Positions 45,686 through 57,873 of a DNA stretch of 64,000 nucleotides are shown in pieces. Each line of letters starts with the position of its first letter. Position 1 is the stretch's first letter. Source of the DNA: Inquilinus sp. Marseille-Q2685 (GTDB lineage: Bacteria > Pseudomonadota > Alphaproteobacteria > DSM-16000 > Inquilinaceae); contig NZ_CAKAKL010000001.1 in assembly GCF_916619195.1 (NCBI RefSeq), positions 372,001 through 436,000 of the forward strand. Reading direction: 5' to 3'. A program made the position numbers and the translations under genes. The notes under the pieces are model-generated. The model did no database searches and was not told where the DNA came from. It saw only the letters and a list, made by a program, of their open reading frames with translations.

Positions 45686-46798
45686 ATGAACAAGAAGCAC
45701 CTCCTGCTCTCCCTGGCTCTTTCGCTGCTGGCGATCGGCGCGGCGGGCGTCCTCGTGGTGTCCGGTTCGGCCGAAGGACGGAGGGCGCAGGACGATCCGC
45801 GCAGCGCCCCGCCGGTCGTCGCGATCGCCGAAGCCAGGACGGTCGGCCATGTCGAGCGCGCCTTCACCGGCTCGATCTCGGCGCGGGTGCAGAGCAATCT
45901 CGGCTTCCGCGTGCCCGGCAAGATCGTCGAACGCCTGGTCGATGTCGGCGAGCGCGTCGCCGCCGGCCAGCCGCTCATGCGCATCGACGAGAATGACCTG
46001 CGCCTTGCGTTGACGGCCAGGCAGAACGCGGTCGCCGCCGCCCGCGCGGTGGCGGTGCAGGCCCGCGCGGACGACAGGAGATACGCCGACCTCGTGGCCA
46101 AGGGATGGGCGACGAAGCAGCGCCATGAGCAGGCCAGGGCGGCGCTGGACTCCGCCGAGGCGCAGCTCGCCGCCGCCGAAGCCGAAGCCAGGGTCGCGGC
46201 GAACGAGGCCGAGTACTCGACCCTCGAGGCCGACGCGGACGGCATCGTCGTGGAGACGCTCGGCGAGCCCGGCCAGGTCGTCGCGGCCGGACAGGTGGTG
46301 GTGCGGCTCGCCCATGCCGGGCCCCGCGAGGCCACCGTCGCGCTTCCCGAGACGGTCAGGCTGGCCATGGGCTCGCGGGCGGAGGCGAGTGTCTACGGCG
46401 TCGACCAGCGGCGCTGGCCCGCCCGCCTGCGACAGCTGTCGGATTCGGCCGATCCGCAGACCCGGACCTACGAAGCGCGCTACGTGCTGGACGGCGATGC
46501 GGCGTCGGCGCCGCTGGGCGCGACGGTGACGCTGTGGATCGCGGATGCCGATGCCGCCGACGCCGTCGAGGTCCCGATCGGCGCCGTCCTGGACGACGGC
46601 GGCAAGCCCGGTGTCTGGGTCATCGACCAGGCCACGTCCACGGTCGGCTTCCGGCCGGTGACGATACGCCGGCTCGGCGGGGAGACCGCGATCGTATCGG
46701 GCCTCGAGCCCGGCGAGCGGATCGCGGCCCTGGGGGCCCACCTTCTTCATGAGGGCGAGACCGTCCGCACTCTTGTCGCAAAGGCGGATACGCCATGA
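45686..46798 (+). CDS. RND efflux periplasmic adaptor
   Basis: A 370-residue membrane fusion protein with an N-terminal membrane anchor (KKHLLLSLALSLLAIGAAG). The lipoyl domain includes LGFRVPGKIVERLVDVGERV, the helical hairpin is Ala/Glu/Arg-rich (about residues 110-180), and the beta-barrel and membrane-proximal domain ends LEPGERIAALGAHLLHEGE. ATG at 45686 is chosen since a GTG at 45593 would place the operator inside the gene. It couples the RND pump to an outer-membrane channel, which is not encoded here. Overlaps the pump gene by 4 bp. Confidence 0.9.
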   Translation: MNKKHLLLSLALSLLAIGAAGVLVVSGSAEGRRAQDDPRSAPPVVAIAEARTVGHVERAFTGSISARVQSNLGFRVPGKIVERLVDVGERVAAGQPLMRIDENDLRLALTARQNAVAAARAVAVQARADDRRYADLVAKGWATKQRHEQARAALDSAEAQLAAAEAEARVAANEAEYSTLEADADGIVVETLGEPGQVVAAGQVVVRLAHAGPREATVALPETVRLAMGSRAEASVYGVDQRRWPARLRQLSDSADPQTRTYEARYVLDGDAASAPLGATVTLWIADADAADAVEVPIGAVLDDGGKPGVWVIDQATSTVGFRPVTIRRLGGETAIVSGLEPGERIAALGAHLLHEGETVRTLVAKADTP

Positions 46799-49700
46799 GC
46801 TTCAATCTCTCGGCGCTCGCCGTTCGCGAACGTTCGGTGACGCTGTTCTTCATCATCGCGATCGCGATCGCCGGCGCCATCGCCTTCCTCAAGCTCGGCC
46901 GCGCCGAGGATCCCGCCTTCACCGTGAAAGTGCTGACCGTCACCACCGCCTGGCCGGGCGCGACGGCGCAGGAGATGCAGGACCTCGTCGCCGAGCCGCT
47001 CGAGAAGCGCCTCCAGGAGCTGCAATGGTACGACCGGGTCGAGACCATGACGCGGCCCGGGCTCGCCTTCATGACGCTCACCCTGAAGGACAGCACCCCG
47101 CCGGCCCAGGTGCAGGAGCAGTTCTACCAGGCCCGCAAGAAGCTGGGCGACGAGGCCCGGAACCTGCCCGCCGGAGCCGTGGGCCCGTTCGTCAACGACG
47201 AGTACTCGGACGTCAGCTTCGCGCTCTATGCGCTGAAGGCCAAAGGCATGCCGATGCGCGCGCTGGTCAGGCAGGCCGAGACCATCCGCCAGCAGCTCCT
47301 CCATGTGCCCGGCATCAAGAAGATCGCCATTCTCGGCGAGCGGCCGGAACGGATCTTCGTCGAGTTCTCCTATGCCAAGCTGGTCACCCTCGGCGTCTCG
47401 GCGCAGGACATCTTCGCCGCCCTCCAGCGGCAGAACGCGGTGACGCCGGCGGGTTCGATCGACACCGAGGGACCGCAGGTCTTCATCCGTCTCGACGGCG
47501 CCTATGACGACCTCCGGAAGATCGCCGACACGCCGATCGCCGCCGGCGGCCGCACGCTCAAGCTCTCCGACATTGCCGATGTCCGGCGCGGATACGAGGA
47601 CCCGGCGACCTTCATCATCCGCCACCAGGGCGAGCCGGCACTGATGCTGTCCGTGGTGATGCAGGACGGCTGGAACGGCCTCGACCTCGGCCGGGCGCTG
47701 GAGGCGGAGACGGCGAAGATCGCCGGCGCCCTGCCGCTCGGGCTCAGCCTGACCAAGGTGACCGACCAGGCCGTGAACATCACGGAGTCCATCGACGAGT
47801 TCATGCTGAAGTTCGTCATGGCGCTCGGGGTCGTGCTGCTGGTCAGCCTGGTCAGCCTCGGCTGGCGGGTCGGCATCGTGGTCGCTGCCGCGGTCCCCCT
47901 CACCCTCGCGGTCGTCTTCCTCGTCATGCTGGAGACCGGCCGGTTCTTCGACCGCATCACGCTCGGCGCCCTGATCCTCGCGCTCGGGCTGCTGGTCGAC
48001 GACGCCATCATCGCCATCGAGGTGATGGTGGTGAAGATGGAGGAAGGCATGGGCCGGATCGCGGCCGCGGCCTATGCCTGGAGCCACACGGCGGCGCCGA
48101 TGCTGTCGGGGACGCTGGTGACGGTGGTCGGGCTCATGCCGGTCGGCTTCGCGCGCTCGACCGCCGGCGAATATGCCGGCAACATCTTCTGGATCGTGGG
48201 CTTCGCCCTGATCGCCTCCTGGGTCGTGGCGGTCGCCTTCACGCCCTATCTGGGCGTGAAGCTGCTGCCCGAGATCAAGCCGGTCGAAGGCGGGCACCAC
48301 GCCATCTACGACACGCCGAACTACCGCCGCCTGCGCCAGGTCATCGCCTTCGCCGTGCGTCACAAGTTCCTCACCTGCGGCGCGGTGGGCGTGGTCTTCG
48401 CGCTCTCCGTCATCGGCATGGGCGCGGTGAAGCAGCAGTTCTTCCCGACCTCCGACCGTCCCGAGGTGCTGGTCGAGGTGCGCATGCCGGAGGGCACGAG
48501 CATCGAGACGACGGAGCGGACGGTCGAGACGGTCGAGCGCTGGCTGGCGGACCAGCCGGAGGCCAAGATCGTCACGAGCTATGTCGGCCAGGGCGCGCCG
48601 CGCTTCTTCCTGGCCATGTCCCCGGAACTGCCCGATCCCGCCTTCGCCAAGATCGTCATCCTGACCCCCGCCGGGGAGGCCCGCGAAGCCCTGAAGCGCC
48701 GGCTGCGCACGGCCGTGGCCAAAGGGCTCGCGCCCGAAGCCTATCTGCGCATCACCCAGCTGATGTTCGGCCCCTACACGCCGTTTCCGGTCGAGTTCCG
48801 GATCATGGGGCCGGATGCCGGCGAGCTGCGCCGGATCTCCGAGCAGGCGCTCGCCATCATGCGGGGCGTTCCCGACGTGCGGCAGGCCAATCGCGACTGG
48901 GGCAACCGCGTGCCGACCCTGCGCTATGTCCTCGACCAGGACCGGCTGCGCCTCATCGGCCTGTCGCCGGCGGAAGCGGCGCAGCAGCTGCAGTTCCTGC
49001 TCACCGGCGTCGCCGTCACGCAGGTCCGCGAGAACATCCGCACCGTCGACGTCGTCGCCCGCAGCGCCGGCGGAGAGCGGCTCGACCCTGCCCGGCTCGC
49101 CGACTTCTCGCTCACCAGCCGCGACGGGCGCCTGATCCCGCTCGCCCAGATCGGCCATGCCGAGGTGCGCATGGAAGACCCGATCCTGAAGCGGCGCGAC
49201 CGGACCCCGACGATCGCCGTCCGCTCCGACATCGGCGAGGCCGCCCAGCCGCCCGAAGTCTCGCTGCGCGTCATGCAGGCCCTGCAGCCGCTGATCGCCT
49301 CGCTGCCGGAGGGTTACCGCATCGAGATGGGCGGCTCGATCGAGGAGGCGGGGAAGGCGAACGCCGCGCTCGCCACCGTGTTCCCGATCATGGTCGCCCT
49401 GATGCTGGTCCTCATCATGCTGCAGGTCCGCTCCTTCTCGGCGACCGCGATGGTGATGCTGACCGCCCCGCTGGGCCTCGTCGGCGCCGTGCCGGTCCTG
49501 CTCGCCTTCAACCAGCCCTTCGGCTTCAACGCCATCCTGGGTCTGATCGGGCTCGCCGGCATCCTGATGCGCAACACGCTGATCCTGATCGGACAGATCA
49601 AGGAGAACAGGGATGCCGGGCTCGACGACTATCACGCCGTGGTCGAGGCGACCGTGCAGCGCGCCCGGCCGGTCATCCTGACGGCGCTCGCCGCCGTGCT

Positions 49701-49920
49701 GGCCTTCATCCCCCTCACCCATTCGGTCTTCTGGGGATCCATGGCCTACACGCTGATCGGCGGGACGGCCATCGGCACCGTGCTCATCCTGCTCTTCCTG
49801 CCGGCGCTCTACGCCGCCTGGTTCCGCGTGAAGCCGGCGGATGCGGTCTCGCTGGAAGCGGGGGCCGACGTTGGCCGCGGACACCGGGAGGCCATCCCCG
49901 CCCCTGCCGGCGCCGAGTGA
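46795..49920 (+). CDS. RND efflux permease (AcrB/HAE1-like)
   Basis: A 1041-residue inner-membrane proton antiporter with twelve helices and two large periplasmic loops. It starts MSFNLSALAVRERSVTLFF, typical of the alphaproteobacterial subgroup that pairs with a short adaptor. Family features include DPAFTVKVLTVTTAWPGAT, the TM4 motif with paired Asp (GLLVDDAIIAIEVMV, where the Asp residues translocate protons) and the C-terminal GLAGILMRNTLIL. It is the second gene of the MarR-controlled operon. Substrates cannot be predicted; drugs or detergents are typical. Confidence 0.94.
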   Translation: MSFNLSALAVRERSVTLFFIIAIAIAGAIAFLKLGRAEDPAFTVKVLTVTTAWPGATAQEMQDLVAEPLEKRLQELQWYDRVETMTRPGLAFMTLTLKDSTPPAQVQEQFYQARKKLGDEARNLPAGAVGPFVNDEYSDVSFALYALKAKGMPMRALVRQAETIRQQLLHVPGIKKIAILGERPERIFVEFSYAKLVTLGVSAQDIFAALQRQNAVTPAGSIDTEGPQVFIRLDGAYDDLRKIADTPIAAGGRTLKLSDIADVRRGYEDPATFIIRHQGEPALMLSVVMQDGWNGLDLGRALEAETAKIAGALPLGLSLTKVTDQAVNITESIDEFMLKFVMALGVVLLVSLVSLGWRVGIVVAAAVPLTLAVVFLVMLETGRFFDRITLGALILALGLLVDDAIIAIEVMVVKMEEGMGRIAAAAYAWSHTAAPMLSGTLVTVVGLMPVGFARSTAGEYAGNIFWIVGFALIASWVVAVAFTPYLGVKLLPEIKPVEGGHHAIYDTPNYRRLRQVIAFAVRHKFLTCGAVGVVFALSVIGMGAVKQQFFPTSDRPEVLVEVRMPEGTSIETTERTVETVERWLADQPEAKIVTSYVGQGAPRFFLAMSPELPDPAFAKIVILTPAGEAREALKRRLRTAVAKGLAPEAYLRITQLMFGPYTPFPVEFRIMGPDAGELRRISEQALAIMRGVPDVRQANRDWGNRVPTLRYVLDQDRLRLIGLSPAEAAQQLQFLLTGVAVTQVRENIRTVDVVARSAGGERLDPARLADFSLTSRDGRLIPLAQIGHAEVRMEDPILKRRDRTPTIAVRSDIGEAAQPPEVSLRVMQALQPLIASLPEGYRIEMGGSIEEAGKANAALATVFPIMVALMLVLIMLQVRSFSATAMVMLTAPLGLVGAVPVLLAFNQPFGFNAILGLIGLAGILMRNTLILIGQIKENRDAGLDDYHAVVEATVQRARPVILTALAAVLAFIPLTHSVFWGSMAYTLIGGTAIGTVLILLFLPALYAAWFRVKPADAVSLEAGADVGRGHREAIPAPAGAE

Positions 49921-50045
49921 CGCGCTCATCCACAGCCGCGAGAGGACATGTCGCCCGCAACCGGGCCGCGACCTCCGGTTGATGCCGGCCGTCCGTCCCA
50001 TAAGCCGGCTTGTGCCGATGCGTTATGTCCGGCTAACTACAACGC

Positions 50046-50852
50046 ATGGACCCGGCTCAATCCGCAGCGTCCCGACGCAGCCTCCCGGCAGGCTTCCTCG
50101 GAGGAGCGGCGATCGGAACGCTCGGCGGGCTGATCGGCTTGGGCGGCGCCGAATTCCGGCTGCCGCTGCTGATCGGCCTGTTCCGTTTCAGGGCGCTGGA
50201 AGCGGTCATTCTCAACAAGGCCATGAGCCTTGTTGTCGTCGCCTCGGCGCTGCTGTTCAGGACGCGAGCCGTGCCGGTCGACGACGTGCTCTCCCACTGG
50301 CCGGTCGTCGCCAATCTGCTGGCGGGCAGCCTCCTCGGCGCCTGGTTCGGCGCGGGCTGGGCAACGCGTCTGCGCTCGGACACCCTCTACAAGGTGATCG
50401 CGGTCCTGCTCGCGGCCATCGCCGCCGTGCTGCTGCTCGAGCATCGGATCGCGGGCGGCGCCGCATTGTTCGCCGGGCCGACGCAGCTGGTGGCGGGTGT
50501 CGTTGCCGGCTTCGGGATCGGGATCTTCGCGGCCATCCTGGGCGTCGCCGGGGGCGAGCTCCTGATCCCGACCCTGGTGCTGCTGTTCGGGACGGACATC
50601 AAGCTCGCCGGGAGCCTCTCCCTCGCCGTGAGCCTGCCGACGATGCTCGTCGGCTTCGCGCGCTACAGCCGGGACCAGAGCTTCGGCGTGCTCGGCCGCA
50701 ATCGGCGATTCGTGCTGGTGATGGCCGTCGGCTCCATCGCCGGCAGCTTTATCGGCGGTCTGCTGCTCGGCGTGGTGCCGGGCGCGATCCTGCTGCCGAT
50801 CCTGGCGGCGATCCTCGCCATCTCGGCCGTCAAGGTCTGGCAGCACGGATAA
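50046..50852 (+). CDS. TauE/SafE family sulfite/organosulfur exporter
   Basis: A 268-residue membrane protein with about eight helices arranged as two related halves, containing GFLGGAAIGTLGGLIGLGGAEF and FGIGIFAAILGVAGGELLIPTL, the paired Gly-rich motifs of the TauE/SafE family. Family members export sulfite, sulfoacetate or other anions. It begins 125 bp after the RND pump gene, on the same strand, but may have its own promoter. No sulfur gene is adjacent. Confidence 0.88.
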   Translation: MDPAQSAASRRSLPAGFLGGAAIGTLGGLIGLGGAEFRLPLLIGLFRFRALEAVILNKAMSLVVVASALLFRTRAVPVDDVLSHWPVVANLLAGSLLGAWFGAGWATRLRSDTLYKVIAVLLAAIAAVLLLEHRIAGGAALFAGPTQLVAGVVAGFGIGIFAAILGVAGGELLIPTLVLLFGTDIKLAGSLSLAVSLPTMLVGFARYSRDQSFGVLGRNRRFVLVMAVGSIAGSFIGGLLLGVVPGAILLPILAAILAISAVKVWQHG

Positions 50853-51005
50853 CGCGCCTCGCCGCCCCGGTCTTGGCCAACATTGGCTCATGCCTATGCG
50901 AAGTATTCCTCGTTTGGCTGAGGGCATCGCTTCCGCTTATCCAGGAGATCGACGGCGGCCGACGACATGGCGCCGTTCCGGACGAAAGCTCCGGCACCCC
51001 GATTC

Positions 51006-53325
<2,320 letters not shown>

Positions 53326-53344
53326 CGAAACGCGAGATCCGCCC

Positions 53345-54136
53345 CTACGCCGCGTCCCGGTCACGGCGGAGGCCATCCTTGCGCATCTGGTCGGGCGTGG
53401 TGCCGGTCAGGCGGTGGAACATGGCGATGAAGGCCGAGGCGTTGCCGTAGCCGAGCCAGCGCGCCACCGCGCCGACCGAAGCCCCTTCCTCCAGCCGCGA
53501 CAGGGCCGCGACCAGCTTCATCCGCTGCCGCCACTCGGCGAAGGACATGCCGAGGTCGCGCTGGCAGTGGCGGGACAGGGTGCGCTCGGTGGTGCCGGTG
53601 ATCCGCGCCCATTCCGCCAGCGACCGGCGGCCCCCCGGCTCGCGCTGCAGCGCCTCCAGCACAATGCGCAGGGCCGGGTCGTCGGACAGCGGCAGATAGG
53701 AGGAATGGCGTGGCGCCAGCCGGATCTGGTCGACCAGCACCTGCGCCAGCCGCAGGTCGGCGTCGGTCTTCGGCACCTTCACGCCCCGGGCGTCGACATC
53801 GGCCAGGATCGCCTTGATCAGCGGGCTGAGCGCCAGGGTGCAGGGCTCGGCCGGCAGATCCACGCAGAGCTCGCGCCGGACATAGACCGAGACGTAGCGC
53901 ACCGCGTCGCGGTTGTGGCAGGCGTGCACCACGTCGGGCGGTGTCCAGATCGCGTAATGCGGCGGCGACAGGTAGCGCACGCCGCCGACCGTCGCCACCA
54001 TCAGGCCGCGCACGGCGTAGTTCAGCTTGCCCCAGGGCAAGGACGCCTCCGGCCACACCATGCCGGCCGGATAGTCCTCGGTGCGGAACGACAGCGGGTC
54101 GGGCGGTTCGCCACGCAATGCAGGGATGCGGGCCAT
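53345..54136 (-). CDS. AraC family transcriptional regulator with N-terminal cupin
   Basis: A 263-residue regulator. The N-terminal cupin-like sensor domain covers about residues 20-110 (YLSPPHYAIWTPPDVVHACHN). Two helix-turn-helix units follow: SLAEWARITGTTERTLSRHC and ASVGAVARWLGYGNASAFIA, then the AraC signature FHRLTGTTPDQMRK. It is divergent from the EamA exporter gene (71-bp gap), and such pairs usually mean the regulator controls the exporter. Confidence 0.9.
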   Translation of the reverse strand: MARIPALRGEPPDPLSFRTEDYPAGMVWPEASLPWGKLNYAVRGLMVATVGGVRYLSPPHYAIWTPPDVVHACHNRDAVRYVSVYVRRELCVDLPAEPCTLALSPLIKAILADVDARGVKVPKTDADLRLAQVLVDQIRLAPRHSSYLPLSDDPALRIVLEALQREPGGRRSLAEWARITGTTERTLSRHCQRDLGMSFAEWRQRMKLVAALSRLEEGASVGAVARWLGYGNASAFIAMFHRLTGTTPDQMRKDGLRRDRDAA

Positions 54137-54207
54137 GTCCTGTCCTCTCGATCGCCTGTCCGATCATCGTTATATATCTTGAACCGGCCAAGCGCTACCG
54201 TTGCGCC

Positions 54208-55128
54208 ATGTCCGCATCCGACACCCCCTTGCGCTGGTTCGCCCTGCCGGTCGTCACCGTGGCGATCTGGTCCGGCAACGTCGTCGTCACCAAGCTGGCG
54301 GCGACCACGGTCCACCCGAGCGTCATCGCCTTCGAACGCTGGGCCCTGGCCCTGCTGCTGCTGACGCCCTTCCTGATCCGGCCGGTGTGGCGGCTGCGGC
54401 GGGAGATCCGGCCGCATCTGGCGAAGCTGGCGGTGCTGGGGCTGCTCGGCATGGCCGCCTATCAGGGGCTGGCCTATTACGCGGCGGAGACGACATCCGC
54501 CACCAAGATGGGCTTCGTCGTGTCGCTGGTGCCGCTGCTGACCATGGCGCTGTCGAGCCTGCTGCTGGCCGAGGCGCCGACGCTGGGCATGGTGGGCGGC
54601 GGCGCCCTGTCCCTGGTCGGCCTGACGCTGCTGCTGGGCCAGGGCGACCCGCTGGCGCCGTTCAGCGGCGGGCTGGCGCCGGGCGACGGGATGATGCTGA
54701 TCGCCTGCATCACCTATTCCGGCTACGGCGTGCTGCTGCGGCGCTGGCCGATGCCGCTGCCGGCCTGGCCGTCGCTGTACCTGCAGATCGCATTCGCCAC
54801 GCTGTTCCTGCTGCCGGGCTGGCTGCTGGCGCCGGCGGCGCCGCACAGCGCCACGGCGGTCGCGCTGATCCTCTATGCCGGGATCCCGACCTCGATCCTG
54901 GCGCCATTCCTGTGGATGGAGGCGATCCGCCTGCTCGGCCCCAGCCGCACCAGCCTGTTCATCAACCTGTCGCCGGTGATGACCGCGGCGATCGCGGTGG
55001 CGGTGCTGGGCGAGAGCCTGCACCCGTACCACCTGGCCGGCGGCGCCCTGGTGCTGCTGGGCGTCGTCCTGGCCCAGCGCTTCGGCCGCCGCCCGGCGCA
55101 AGTGCCGGCCGCAGAAGCCGCCGAGTGA
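54208..55128 (+). CDS. EamA/DMT-family transporter
   Basis: A 306-residue membrane protein with ten helices in two EamA repeats: WSGNVVVTKLAATTVHPSVI at the first and LFINLSPVMTAAIAVAVLGE at the second. DMT members export amino acids, metabolites or drugs. The start ATG at 54208 is 71 bp from the divergent AraC gene, which probably regulates it. Confidence 0.9.
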   Translation: MSASDTPLRWFALPVVTVAIWSGNVVVTKLAATTVHPSVIAFERWALALLLLTPFLIRPVWRLRREIRPHLAKLAVLGLLGMAAYQGLAYYAAETTSATKMGFVVSLVPLLTMALSSLLLAEAPTLGMVGGGALSLVGLTLLLGQGDPLAPFSGGLAPGDGMMLIACITYSGYGVLLRRWPMPLPAWPSLYLQIAFATLFLLPGWLLAPAAPHSATAVALILYAGIPTSILAPFLWMEAIRLLGPSRTSLFINLSPVMTAAIAVAVLGESLHPYHLAGGALVLLGVVLAQRFGRRPAQVPAAEAAE

Positions 55129-55133
55129 AGCGG

Positions 55134-57614
55134 CTATCCCTGCCGCGCAGCGTATTCCCCGATCCCGACGAAGGGAAAATAGGCGACGAAGGTCGCGGCG
55201 AAGAAGGCGCCCGCCGAGATGAGAGTCGAAGCCGCCACGGTCTGGTTCCTGGTCAACTCGGAGACGACGTTTCCGAATATGAGAAGGATATACGTGAAGG
55301 CCTGACGTGCGTGCGCGGCATCGGTCCCCTGGCGACGGATCTCGCCGAGGGTGTGTCTGAGCTTGAACCCGACCTTGGCCCGGTATCGGGCAATACCCTG
55401 CAAACCCTGCCGCGCGTTCGGGTCGCCCGGCATCGGCGGCTCGAGGCCCATCGCGATTCTGTCGAAGTACTGGTTGAAGGCACGATACGAAATCGTCTCC
55501 AGGAGCTCGACAGCCGTGTAGGCCGCGACATACTTGGCCACCTCCCCAGCGGCTTCCCGTCCGGCCAGGCCGGCCGCCTGGGCACCGGCACCGCTATGCA
55601 CCAGCCCGAGAGCGATCAGAACGGTCGTCAGCTGGGAATATGTCGAGTACGCCACGTTGTCGGCGAGAACCGCCGCCATATTCAGCAGCGGGCCGCCGTT
55701 ACGATTGTCCGTGACCGGGAAGTACATGTTCACCATGTCGCGCAGGCCTATGATCAGCGCTCTGGCCGACGCAGGCCCCTGGGCCGCGATCCCGCCCCCG
55801 GCCTGGGCGGCGGCGGCGGTCGCGCCGATCATCAAGAGGGTGTTGGTGGCGACCGAGGCGTACTGCTTTCCTGTCGGTGCCAAACGGTTTTCTGCCGGTC
55901 GACTGCTGCTGCTGTCGTAGACCATGCCACCAATCTTCACCGCGATCGGCAGAAAATTCAGCGCGATCAGGATCGGGGCGAGATCCTGCTTCATCTTCTC
56001 GCTGCCCGCGCTGATGCCGTAGGCGGCCGCTTCGCGGGTGGTGGCCAATGTGAGCAGCACCGCGAGGTCGCGCAGAACAACTTTCCCGACGTCCCGGATG
56101 GCGCTCAACATGCTGGCGCTCGCCACCTGGTCTCCCCCATTCGCGACGACGAGCTGTTGAAACGCCTGCGGCAACGCCCCGACACCATCGTCCCCGGCTG
56201 GGTGGGATGTCAGATCGCTCGCAGGGGCCAGACCGATGTCCTCCTGCTGCCCGGTCTGCGGTTGCGTCGTTGGCCTTGAGGGACCTGCCGCGTCGTCCCC
56301 GATCGTGTCGCCTCGCAGCGATTCGGGCAATTGTTCGATGGCGCGGAGGAGTGCCGGGCTGTCCAGCCGGCTCGCAATCGCCAAAAGCTCGTCGACTTTT
56401 TCTTCAAGTGCGATCTTCTGTTGATCGAGTCCATCGATTTTTTGATCCACCGAATCTATTTTGCTTCTCTCGATTTCAATCTTATTCTCGACATCTGATA
56501 TTGACAATTGTGTATGTGCGATTTTATTTTTTAATCCTTCAATATTTTCATTTATTGATCTTACATTATCGTCATTTTCCATGATGTCATTTTCGATCTC
56601 ATTGATCTCGTCATTAATTTTTATCGATCTTTGCAAAGCCAATTTGTATTGGCCATCGACAGACCGAAGTTCGTTTATCGTCGATTTTCCATCGTTCAGA
56701 AGGCCGTTCAGAACGCCGATGTCACCGCTCACTTTGCTTTTTTGTCTTTCCAGGTCTTCCAGCCGGGTCTCGATCTGGCCGAGTTCTTCCGTGCCGGCCC
56801 TTATTCCCGCATCGACTTCGAAACGCTCGGCCTCGAGGGCTTCGAGCCTTTCCGCAATCGCCGCCGTCTGCCCCTGGTCCTGTGGATCTTCCGGCGTGGC
56901 TCGGAGCGTCCCAATCTCCTCCTGCAGGGCTTGGAGCCTTGCGGTCGCCTGTTCTGTCCGCGTCTTGGCCGCTTGCTCTTGCTCCTTCGCCTCGATCGTC
57001 CGCCGCTCCAGATCGGCGAGCGACCGGTCGAGAGCGCCACGGTGTCCATCGATCAGGGTGGTCAGGCCTTCCAGGTCCCTCGTCGCGCCGGCTTCGCCCA
57101 GCGCGATCCCGAGGGAGGCCAGCGTGTCGCCGACCTGCATCCACCGTTCATCGATTGAATCGTACAATCTCTCGAGCTCGTCTTCTTGGGCGAACAGGGC
57201 ATCCCGTCGCGCAGAAAGACGATCCATGAGCGAAACCGAGGCCTGTTGCTGATCATCTATATTCGAATATGCCAGCTGCTCTTCGTCCACGAGGCGAAAA
57301 TATTCGGTGAGTTGGTTGTCCTGTGTCTGCCGGAGCTCTTCCAGCATCTCGAAAAGCGCTTCCTGTTCCTCCGCGCCCTGCCACCGAGCCTGGTTCACGG
57401 TGTCCAGTTCGTCCTGGCGGGTGGCGAGCTGATCGTTCGTCCGGGCCCTGGCCGCCTCCACATGATCCCGGGCGTCGCCGGCGGTCTGCAGCCGGCCGAT
57501 CTCAATCCCCAGCAACTCGGCCAGCCCTCGATTGAGAGCTGCCGCGTCTCCCGACGATTGTCCTTGGCCGGAGCTTTCGCCGCCAATCCTCTGCTGCGCC
57601 GACCTGTCTGCCAT
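55134..57614 (-). CDS. Large coiled-coil and membrane protein, unknown
   Basis: An 826-residue protein with no signal peptide. After a Gln/Ser-rich N-terminus, residues 45 to about 425 are heptad-like coiled coil (RTIEAKEQEQAAKTRTEQAT, IENDIMENDDNVRSINENIE). A short Thr/Gln/Pro linker follows, then about residues 490-826 contain several hydrophobic, Ala/Gly-rich segments (LAPILIALNFLPIAVKIGG, FFAATFVAYFPFVGIGEYA). This resembles the layout of secreted translocator- or effector-like proteins, but no family was recognised and no secretion-system genes are nearby. The coiled-coil centre at about 305-388 is encoded by distinctly AT-rich DNA. Confidence 0.72.
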   Translation of the reverse strand: MADRSAQQRIGGESSGQGQSSGDAAALNRGLAELLGIEIGRLQTAGDARDHVEAARARTNDQLATRQDELDTVNQARWQGAEEQEALFEMLEELRQTQDNQLTEYFRLVDEEQLAYSNIDDQQQASVSLMDRLSARRDALFAQEDELERLYDSIDERWMQVGDTLASLGIALGEAGATRDLEGLTTLIDGHRGALDRSLADLERRTIEAKEQEQAAKTRTEQATARLQALQEEIGTLRATPEDPQDQGQTAAIAERLEALEAERFEVDAGIRAGTEELGQIETRLEDLERQKSKVSGDIGVLNGLLNDGKSTINELRSVDGQYKLALQRSIKINDEINEIENDIMENDDNVRSINENIEGLKNKIAHTQLSISDVENKIEIERSKIDSVDQKIDGLDQQKIALEEKVDELLAIASRLDSPALLRAIEQLPESLRGDTIGDDAAGPSRPTTQPQTGQQEDIGLAPASDLTSHPAGDDGVGALPQAFQQLVVANGGDQVASASMLSAIRDVGKVVLRDLAVLLTLATTREAAAYGISAGSEKMKQDLAPILIALNFLPIAVKIGGMVYDSSSSRPAENRLAPTGKQYASVATNTLLMIGATAAAAQAGGGIAAQGPASARALIIGLRDMVNMYFPVTDNRNGGPLLNMAAVLADNVAYSTYSQLTTVLIALGLVHSGAGAQAAGLAGREAAGEVAKYVAAYTAVELLETISYRAFNQYFDRIAMGLEPPMPGDPNARQGLQGIARYRAKVGFKLRHTLGEIRRQGTDAAHARQAFTYILLIFGNVVSELTRNQTVAASTLISAGAFFAATFVAYFPFVGIGEYAARQG

Positions 57615-57840
57615 GCTTCTCTCCCAACGCTGCTCGCAACGAGGATTTGCCTCGAGGATCCCGATGGGAATTCCGCTTTTTGGTATGGACCGATGCGCAG
57701 CACGGATGGCCGCCCGGCAGGATCTCGCTCGAAGAGAGGTGTTCCACGCGTCCCGGGGCGGGACGTTCGAGCGGGTCCGGTCGATCAGCGACGAGGCGGT
57801 CCGAGGCCCAGGTCCGGCCGCAGCCGCCGCCGGGTGAGGC

Positions 57841-57866
57841 GGCGCCGCCCGCGGCGGGGCGGCGCC
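57841..57866. terminator. Terminator-like GC hairpin
   Basis: GGCGCCGCCC (57841-57850) pairs with GGGCGGCGCC (57857-57866) around a 6-base loop, just downstream of the lipoprotein gene stop at 57874. No T run, so efficiency as an intrinsic terminator is uncertain. Confidence 0.45.
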
Positions 57867-57873
57867 GTCTTCG

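Noticed and set aside
46747-50001. Minus-strand open frame of more than 1000 codons opposite the RND pump
   Set aside because: It mirrors the pump gene in a high-GC region where antisense frames stay open; the composition is Arg/Gly/Asp/His-rich without domain motifs.
53345-54136. AraC-type gene as regulator of ampC
   Set aside because: It is convergent with ampC and divergent from the EamA exporter; known AmpC inducers are LysR-type.
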